This document shows positions 6,733-11,207 of a stretch of 11,207 bases of DNA, in pieces. The notes under the pieces were generated by a model, which was not told the DNA's origin, made no database searches, and saw only the letters and a program-made list of their open reading frames with translations. The DNA is from an uncultured Saprospiraceae bacterium. Lineage in GTDB: Bacteria; Bacteroidota; Bacteroidia; Chitinophagales; Saprospiraceae. A program made the position numbers and the translations under genes. Numbering within the stretch: position 1 is the stretch's first letter; every line of letters starts with the position of its first letter. Where the stretch lies: positions 1-11,207 of the forward strand of contig CALHBW010000297.1 in the NCBI GenBank assembly GCA_937930625.1. Reading direction: 5' to 3'.

Positions 6733-6767
6733 TCAAACGAAACAAGTTTAGTATTAAATTCGTTTGA
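6733..6767. promoter_or_regulatory. 9-bp inverted repeat upstream of the CGPC thioredoxin gene
   Basis: tcaaacgaa (6733-6741) and ttcgtttga (6759-6767) are perfect inverted copies 17 bp apart, in the short leader between the preceding terminator-like hairpin and the ATG at 6807. The position would suit an operator or a leader hairpin; no regulator is identifiable. Confidence 0.3.
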
Positions 6768-6780
6768 TATCAAGAACTGA

Positions 6781-6804
6781 TTTTAAACTTAATTTTAAAC
6801 TTAA
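6781..6804 (+). repeat. Perfect 12-bp tandem duplication at the ribosome-loading site
   Basis: ttttaaacttaa occurs twice back to back (6781-6792, 6793-6804) and ends 2 bp before the start codon at 6807. It is extremely A/T-rich and unstructured, which suits initiation without Shine-Dalgarno in Bacteroidota. Confidence 0.85.
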
Positions 6805-6806
6805 TA

Positions 6807-7394
6807 ATGAAAAATCTCATCATCATATTTTTAGGGCTTGGTCTCTTATTTGGTTTTACATCTTGCAAAGAAAGTACAGCCGAAAGTACAGCCCAAACCA
6901 CCACTTTACAGCCACAAGCCAAACCAACCATCACTTCACAAACCAAACAACCTGCGGCAAAGCCCGGTGCAGATTCGCCTATCAACTGGATGACCTTTGA
7001 AGAGGCACAAGCTGCTATGCAAAAAGAGCCTAGAAAACTCTTCGTCGATGTATATACTTACTGGTGCGGACCGTGCAAAATGTTGGATAGAAACACCTTT
7101 TCAAATCCGACATTGGCTGAATTTGTCAACAAAAATTACTACCCGGTCAAATTCAATGCACAGGATGAAAACGACATCGTTTTTGCAGGAAAAACCTTTT
7201 CCAATCCGAACTATGACCCCAAAAAAGGTCAATATCGACGCAATGGCACCAACCAACTTTCGTCGGCTCTTGGCATCCGTGCCTTCCCGACAATGGTCAT
7301 TTTGAATGAGCAACTGCAAATTATGCAAGCAGTCAGAGGCTACAAAACACCACAGCAATTGCAACCCATTCTTGAGCAATTTGCCAAAATGTAA
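6807..7394 (+). CDS. Thioredoxin-fold lipoprotein, CGPC type (paralogue of the preceding gene)
   Basis: 195 residues. Signal MKNLIIIFLGLGLLFGFTSC with lipid Cys C20, followed by KES. A Thr/Gln/Pro-rich spacer (about 21-56) is shorter than in the neighbour. The thioredoxin domain (about 58-195) opens WMTFEEA, with LFVDVYTYWCGPCK (redox C87 and C90) and cis-Pro motif AFPT (P161). It shares with the upstream gene the unusual FNAQ...AGKTFSNPNYD...RNGTNQLS insertion, so the two arose by tandem duplication. CGPC is the classical thioredoxin active site, whereas the neighbour has CGWC, so the pair may work at different redox potentials or on different partners. The start is clear: ATG follows an A/T-rich duplicated leader. 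Probably a membrane-anchored envelope oxidoreductase; partner reductase not in the window. Confidence 0.88.
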   Translation: MKNLIIIFLGLGLLFGFTSCKESTAESTAQTTTLQPQAKPTITSQTKQPAAKPGADSPINWMTFEEAQAAMQKEPRKLFVDVYTYWCGPCKMLDRNTFSNPTLAEFVNKNYYPVKFNAQDENDIVFAGKTFSNPNYDPKKGQYRRNGTNQLSSALGIRAFPTMVILNEQLQIMQAVRGYKTPQQLQPILEQFAKM

Positions 7395-7400
7395 CTTTCG

Positions 7401-7476
7401 AAAATTCCAAAAAACAAATTCCAAATTCCAACATAAATATAACGTAAACATACGTTGATTTTGAAATTTGGAATTT
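7401..7476. repeat. AATTCC/GGAATT inverted-repeat element, copy B
   Basis: Arms 7416-7430 and 7462-7476 are inverted copies at 14 of 15 positions (aaattccaaattcca). The centre carries its own perfect hairpin, aacgta (7441-7446) with tacgtt (7451-7456). The first 22 bp equal 2499-2520 exactly. It begins 6 bp after the stop codon of the CGPC thioredoxin gene and has no T tail, so it could serve as a 3' stabilising hairpin more than a terminator. Confidence 0.75.
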
Positions 7477-7570
7477 CTCAAATTGTTGACAACTTGAGTT
7501 AGTGGTTTGCGCCTGAAATAGCAGACAGTTATTCTTGACGATAAATTATTCATTATCAAAAAAATGTAAA

Positions 7571-7604
7571 ACGAATAACGAGTACACGAATAACGGCTAA
7601 CGGC
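7571..7604. repeat. Short direct repeats (acgaataacg x2, taacggc x2)
   Basis: acgaataacg occurs at 7571-7580 and 7586-7595, and taacggc at 7591-7597 and 7598-7604. They lie in the otherwise featureless 7477-7628 part of the spacer, in which I see no gene. Confidence 0.6.
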
Positions 7605-7628
7605 ATTAGTTAAAATACTTTCACTTAC

Positions 7629-7677
7629 AAACCTTCTACGAATATGACTTGTTTTCATACGCGTAGAAGGTTTTTTT
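7629..7677 (+). terminator. Rho-independent terminator-like hairpin
   Basis: A perfect 12-bp stem, aaaccttctacg (7629-7640) with cgtagaaggttt (7662-7673), a 21-nt loop, and a T run to 7677. It lies 235 bp after the nearest upstream stop codon, which is far for that gene, so it may end a longer 3' leader, a small RNA, or read-through ahead of the Omp28-like gene. Confidence 0.62.
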
Positions 7678-7690
7678 ATAACATAAAAAA

Positions 7691-7822
7691 GGTTTCTTTG
7701 ACATTTTTTGCAAATAGTGTCTCACACAGAGAACGCAGAGAATTGATTATCAGTACTCTGCGTTCTCTGCGAACTCTGCGTGAGATGAGTGTTTTATTGA
7801 TTTGCAAAATCATCAAAGAACC
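7691..7822. repeat. 132-bp palindrome enclosing GCAGAG copy 2
   Basis: Outer arms ggtttctttgac...tttgcaaat (7691-7715) and the complement of tttgcaaaatcatcaaagaacc (7801-7822) match with a few differences and small gaps. Within them lies a GCAGAG-type core: cagagaacgcagag (7727-7740) and ctctgcgttctctg (7756-7769) are perfect inverted copies. It shares words with 5310-5376. It ends 16 bp before the ATG of the Omp28-like gene, so it would form the 5' leader structure if transcribed. Confidence 0.75.
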
Positions 7823-7838
7823 ATAAAAAATAAATACT

Positions 7839-8930
7839 ATGAAATCAACAAAATTACTCGCACTCACAGCCTTACTTTTTTTCGTCCAATTCCTTGATGC
7901 TCAACCTGTAAAAAAGGTAATTATCGAAAAATTCACCTCTGCGAATTGCGGCAATTGTCCCCGTGCTACCGAAATTTTGAAAACCATCACGGCAGACCAA
8001 GAAAATGTCATTTGGCTTTCGCATCACTCCGATTTTCTTCCTGATGCCATGTATGTTAGCGATTTATCCCCGATGTTTTATGATTATGCAAGCAGTGCGC
8101 CGCGTGCCAGCTTTGACCGCGTATTATTTGACGGTGCCAATCGTGTAGCCGTAACATCCGGCACATGGGAACAGCGACTCACACAACAGCTCAATGAAAC
8201 CGCTATTGCAGGAGTTGCTATCTATGGTAACACACACAATAATCAGACAAATTTCAACGTAGAAATTATCTTCACAGAAATACCCGAAGCCGGAGATTTG
8301 CGCCTTTCAGTTTTTGCGGTAGAGAATATAGTCCTTGGTTCGGGTCCGGGCTACGACCAAAGCAATTATGACAATAACAACCCCGACAGTCCACTATACC
8401 AACAAGGAAATCCTATAACCAATTATCAACATCTCAACGTCACTCGCGCTGTCATCTCCGATTCGTGGGGAACAGATGGTATCATTCCCGACAATCCCGA
8501 AATTGGGACGACTTATTCGTATGATTACACTTACGAAGTACCCGAATCGTTTGATTTTCAGAATATTAGAATCGTAGCGGTATTGCATTATTATGATGAA
8601 AATGATTTGAGCAAACACTACGTACTCAATGCGAATGAGGCTTATGCAGCTTCATTTCTCGGTATCAATACAACCGAACCGGAAATACCTATGCTACACG
8701 CCTACCCCAATCCATTCTCTGACCAAACTTTTATTGAAATCAATAATCTACCACAAAATGTGAAGCTAAATGCTTATTCATTAAATGGAAAAATCATTCA
8801 ACCCGATTACCAAATAGAAAATAATGGTATAAAAGTAAACGCCAATCAACTGCGTTCCGGCATCTATATCTATGAAGTCCTTGCGGACGACGGCGCAATA
8901 CTTGGCAGAGGAAGATGGGTCGTGAAATAG
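7839..8930 (+). CDS. Omp28-related thioredoxin-fold protein with T9SS C-terminal sorting domain
   Basis: 363 residues. Signal peptide MKSTKLLALTALLFFVQFLDA with cleavage before Q22. Residues about 24-130 resemble the Omp28 family: VIIEKFTSANCGNCPRA, with redox motif C37-G-N-C40 (the only Cys seen), then WLSHHSDF and APRASFDR, where the Pro is the likely cis-Pro. A beta-rich middle (about 125-270) follows. Residues 286-363 are a type A T9SS sorting domain: YPNPF (289-293), YSLNGKII, LRSGIYIYEV (338-347), ending GRGRWVVK. The protein should therefore cross the outer membrane by the type IX system and be released or attached to the surface. The usual length suggests an intact gene. It follows a hairpin-rich leader and precedes a strong terminator-like hairpin, so it is probably its own transcription unit. 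The CxxC suggests thiol chemistry outside the cell or in transit; activity is untested. Confidence 0.88.
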   Translation: MKSTKLLALTALLFFVQFLDAQPVKKVIIEKFTSANCGNCPRATEILKTITADQENVIWLSHHSDFLPDAMYVSDLSPMFYDYASSAPRASFDRVLFDGANRVAVTSGTWEQRLTQQLNETAIAGVAIYGNTHNNQTNFNVEIIFTEIPEAGDLRLSVFAVENIVLGSGPGYDQSNYDNNNPDSPLYQQGNPITNYQHLNVTRAVISDSWGTDGIIPDNPEIGTTYSYDYTYEVPESFDFQNIRIVAVLHYYDENDLSKHYVLNANEAYAASFLGINTTEPEIPMLHAYPNPFSDQTFIEINNLPQNVKLNAYSLNGKIIQPDYQIENNGIKVNANQLRSGIYIYEVLADDGAILGRGRWVVK

Positions 8931-8953
8931 TTCATTCAAAAATTTCAAGTACC

Positions 8954-9017
8954 AAATCCCAAATTCCAATTCAGGCGTGTTTTTACATGATATTTTATTG
9001 GAATTTGGGATTTTTTT
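8954..9017 (+). terminator. Terminator-like hairpin formed by AATTCC element, copy C
   Basis: A perfect 17-bp stem (8954-8970 with 8997-9013; aaatcccaaattccaat and its complement), a 26-nt loop, and seven T residues (9011-9017). It begins 24 bp after the stop codon of the Omp28-like gene. The loop start tcaggcgtgttttt resembles 2523-2535 in copy A, so a dispersed repeat seems to act as the terminator. Confidence 0.68.
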
Positions 9018-9117
9018 ATGAGTAAATGTCAAAATATTTTTTCGGAAGAACACCCAACCTAAACAGACATTCGAGGTGTCTATTAACGTAACCCCGTCAT
9101 TCGTCGGGACAAGCGTG

Positions 9118-9257
9118 AGTCGGCTGACATTTTGCAAATGGCAGACGACGACATTAGTGCATTGTATTCAAAATCAAATTGTTATAAAGTTTGAATAAAA
9201 AAATTAAACTCGAAGCACAAATATACTCGTCTGCCATTTGTAAAATGTCAGCCGAGT
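9118..9257. repeat. 140-bp full-length palindrome (MITE-like)
   Basis: Arms 9118-9148 and 9227-9257 are inverted copies at 29 of 31 positions (cggctgacatttt, caaatggcagacga). The symmetry continues inward with attagtgc (9153-9160) against gcacaaat (9215-9222) about the same centre, 9187.5, and an offset tattcaaa/tttgaata pair nearer the middle. Weak symmetry may extend outward (tcggg near 9104 against cccga near 9264). No ORF. The remaining spacer (9018-9117, 9258-9386) shows nothing coding; tacatctg at 9336-9343 is a 7-of-8 match to the -7 consensus. Confidence 0.78.
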
Positions 9258-9386
9258 GGACTACCCGAAAATCTAAAAATCACAACATTACACATCATTA
9301 AAAATTTCTTGCGTTCACCCTATGTCTGTCACGCGTACATCTGATTTTCAATATTTTACAATAAAAAATTCTAAAACCTAATTATC

Positions 9387-10871
9387 ATGAAAAAAATTCT
9401 CACTTTATTTATTTTGCCAATATTTCTCATTGGATGTTCTTCTGAAAATGAAGGTTTGTATTATAGCAATGAAGCTAGTTTTGACGCAAATACAACAGGT
9501 AATTACTACGAGCCGATAGCCGGAGGCGACAATTATAACGAAATCGTAGAAAATCCATTTATCAATACCGCAGACGAGCATATCTCTACCTTTTCTATTG
9601 ATGCGGATGGTGCTTCCTATGCCAATGTCCGTCGTTTTTTGCAGCAAGACAACCAACTGCCCGTGAAAGATGCAGTACGCACAGAAGAATTGATTAATTA
9701 TTTTGATTTGGATTACGAATTTAATGAAGCACAACATCCGATTGATTTGAATGGTGAAGTGAGTGAATGTCCGTGGAATGAAGATAATAAACTCATACGC
9801 ATAGGCATCAAAGGTGAACCAATTGCGGGAGAGCTACCACCTTCTAATTTTGTATTTTTGATAGATGTATCCGGCTCGATGTCAAGCGCTGACAAGCTGG
9901 AATTACTCAAAGAAGGCTTCAATCTTTTTGTAGATGAAATGGATGCCGCAGACCGCGTGGCAATCGTAACCTATGCAGGTTCGGCAGGTGTGGTACTCCA
10001 ATCAACGCCCGGCACACAAAAACAAATCATTCGCAATGCCATCAACGGCTTAGGCTCAGGCGGTAGTACTGCAGGTGCAGAGGGCATCATTACGGCATAC
10101 GAAATCGCACAAGCCAACCTCATTCCCGATGGCAATAATCGTATTATTATCGGTACAGACGGCGATTTTAATGTTGGACCAAGTAGTCAGGATGAATTGG
10201 TGGAATTGATTGAGGAAAAGCGCGATTTGGGAATTTTCATTACCGTACTCGGTGTCGGCAGAGGCAATCTCAATGATGGTGCTTTGGAGCAAATCGCCAA
10301 TAACGGCAACGGTACATACGAGTATATTGACAATTTAAAACAACTGCAAAAAGTATTTATTTATGATTATGATAAATTTTATACCGTAGCAAAAGATGTA
10401 AAAGTGCAAGTCGAATTTAACCCCGCAAATGTAGAAGCCTACCGTTTAATCGGTTATGAAAATCGCGTTCTTGAAAATGAAGATTTTGAAGACGATACAA
10501 AAGATGCAGGCGAAATCGGTGCCAACCAAAATATCACTGCCTTGTACGAAATCGTCCCCACAGGCAATGTCGATTTTCGTACTGTTCCTACTTTTGCGAT
10601 TGATTTCAGGTACAAAGAACCTGATTCGGATGTAAGTGTTCCTTTGAATTTGGAGATATACGATGAAGGAAATGTCTTTGCACAATCGACTGATTTTATG
10701 AAATTTACGGCGAGTGTTGCCTCTTTCTCTCTCCTACTCCGCGATTCGGAATACAAAGGTACGAGCAGCTACAATGATGTGATTCAATGGCTTGATGCAA
10801 GCAATTTGAGCGACCCGCATGGCTTCAAACAAGAGTTCAGACTATTAATACAGAAAGCAGAAAGCTTATGA
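9387..10871 (+). CDS. YfbK-type von Willebrand factor A lipoprotein
   Basis: 494 residues. Lipoprotein signal MKKILTLFILPIFLIGC (lipid Cys C17) followed by SSENEG. Residues about 65-125 match the N-terminal domain of the YfbK family (FSIDADGASYANVRRFL, KDAVRTEELINYFD). The VWA domain (about 135-330) has a complete metal-binding MIDAS: D160-x-S162-x-S164 (DVSGSMS), T228 (GGSTAG) and D258 (GTDGDFN), so divalent-cation-dependent ligand binding should be possible. Residues about 337-492 match the YfbK C-terminal domain (YRLIGYENR, DAGEIGA, ALYEIVP, LLLRDSEYKG). The length is near the family norm. It is not a BatA/BatB-type protein, which would have membrane helices around the VWA domain. The role is unknown; family members are envelope lipoproteins thought to mediate protein interactions. 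A 456-bp spacer and a terminator-like hairpin separate it from the upstream gene. Confidence 0.9.
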   Translation: MKKILTLFILPIFLIGCSSENEGLYYSNEASFDANTTGNYYEPIAGGDNYNEIVENPFINTADEHISTFSIDADGASYANVRRFLQQDNQLPVKDAVRTEELINYFDLDYEFNEAQHPIDLNGEVSECPWNEDNKLIRIGIKGEPIAGELPPSNFVFLIDVSGSMSSADKLELLKEGFNLFVDEMDAADRVAIVTYAGSAGVVLQSTPGTQKQIIRNAINGLGSGGSTAGAEGIITAYEIAQANLIPDGNNRIIIGTDGDFNVGPSSQDELVELIEEKRDLGIFITVLGVGRGNLNDGALEQIANNGNGTYEYIDNLKQLQKVFIYDYDKFYTVAKDVKVQVEFNPANVEAYRLIGYENRVLENEDFEDDTKDAGEIGANQNITALYEIVPTGNVDFRTVPTFAIDFRYKEPDSDVSVPLNLEIYDEGNVFAQSTDFMKFTASVASFSLLLRDSEYKGTSSYNDVIQWLDASNLSDPHGFKQEFRLLIQKAESL

Positions 10872-10880
10872 CCGTTGAAC

Positions 10881-10956
10881 GTAGCGCGGTACTTCCAGTC
10901 CGCGCCGCGTGTGTATAGCCAACCTAACGCGGCGCGGACTGGAAGTACCGCGCTAC
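10881..10956. repeat. GC-rich perfect 30-bp inverted repeat
   Basis: gtagcgcggtacttccag... (10881-10910) and its exact complement (10927-10956) flank a 16-nt loop. The stem contains many CG steps and is much richer in G+C than any gene or spacer nearby. It begins 10 bp after the VWA stop codon. There is no T tail, so a simple rho-independent terminator is unlikely unless it works in both directions by another mechanism. A dispersed palindromic element of foreign base composition is the better reading. Confidence 0.93.
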
Positions 10957-11101
10957 ATCGCTTTCCCGTTTAAAACAAAACTGCCATATATTACATTTTT
11001 TTTCAATAAATTAATTTTTATTATTCTACTGAACAACGGTTTTTTATAATTCATATTTAATTCATTACTTATGTTCCGCACCCAAAATTCTAAAAAAAAT
11101 A

Positions 11102-11207
11102 TTAAGTGTAAAACTGTAAATAATTTTTTCCGAGTAATTGAATAATACGATTATGTTTTTCTTTTAAATTTAGTATAATTTTCTCATTGTCAGCTAAATA
11201 TAAAATA
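11102..11207 (-). CDS. Possible 3' end of a gene entering from the right edge
   Basis: On the - strand a frame is open from the window edge to a TAA whose complement is tta 11102-11104. It gives about 34 residues, including LADNEKIILNLKEKHNRIIQ and ending in LQFYT. The Lys/Glu/Asn/Leu mix with an amphipathic pattern looks like a protein C-terminus, but A/T-rich DNA can stay open this long by chance. Product not recognised. If real, it converges on the VWA gene. The stretch between (10957-11101) is A/T-rich with nothing recognisable. Confidence 0.33.
   Translation of the reverse strand, partial: ILYLADNEKIILNLKEKHNRIIQLLGKNYLQFYT

Noticed and set aside
6807..7394. TlpA/ResA cytochrome-c maturation thioredoxin
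   Set aside because: The insertion between active site and cis-Pro and the WMTFEEA opening differ from TlpA/ResA, and no cytochrome biogenesis genes are near.
9387..10871. BatA/BatB-type VWA protein of the Bacteroides aerotolerance operon
   Set aside because: No transmembrane helices flank the VWA domain and no MoxR or other Bat genes adjoin; N- and C-terminal domains match YfbK.
5962..10871. Single operon from the first thioredoxin gene to the VWA gene
   Set aside because: Spacers of 158, 444 and 456 bp contain terminator-like hairpins and palindromes, which favours separate units.
10881..10956. tRNA or other structured RNA gene in the GC-rich hairpin
   Set aside because: A single perfect stem-loop with no cloverleaf, anticodon arm or known RNA motif.

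Overview
The window comes from a member of the Bacteroidota. The support is: a type IX secretion (T9SS) C-terminal sorting domain on one protein, an Omp28-type thioredoxin-fold protein, a PorE-like multidomain periplasmic protein, several lipoproteins with Bacteroidota-style N-termini, no Shine-Dalgarno sequences, and a few TAnnTTTG (-7 type) promoter boxes. The DNA is AT-rich, with AT-rich spacers. All seven complete genes lie on the + strand. A possible eighth gene enters from the right edge on the - strand and is seen only as a short 3' end.

Layout: 1-208 is a spacer with a full-length palindrome. 209-1222 is an Rpn/PD-(D/E)XK nuclease ('putative transposase') with a repeat-encoded coiled-coil tail. 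1273-2244 is a polyprenyl diphosphate synthase. 2587-5178 is a large secreted protein with TPRs, a PD40 propeller, two carboxypeptidase-regulatory-like domains and two SPOR domains. 5179-5961 is a long noncoding stretch made of nested inverted repeats. 5962-6648 and 6807-7394 are two paralogous thioredoxin-fold lipoproteins (CGWC and CGPC). 7839-8930 is an Omp28-like protein with CGNC and a T9SS sorting tail. 9387-10871 is a YfbK-type VWA lipoprotein with an intact MIDAS. A GC-rich perfect hairpin follows, then AT-rich DNA.

How the genes relate: from 2587 onward every complete gene encodes an exported product. Three of the five carry thioredoxin folds with CxxC motifs, one has two putative peptidoglycan-binding SPOR domains, and one is a VWA lipoprotein. 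The group therefore looks devoted to the cell envelope, perhaps redox or folding control of exported proteins. The long spacers with internal terminator-like hairpins argue for separate transcription units rather than one operon. Rpn and the prenyl synthase (50-bp gap) could be co-transcribed but are not functionally linked in an obvious way.

The least ordinary aspect is the noncoding DNA. Almost every spacer over 200 bp holds one or more long inverted repeats, several of them palindromic over their full 120-160 bp. They belong to at least five sequence families, three of which occur more than once here. One 645-bp spacer (5181-5825) is a palindrome with two further palindromes inside it. The other clear novelty is the PorE-like architecture in which twin SPOR domains stand where an OmpA domain is expected.
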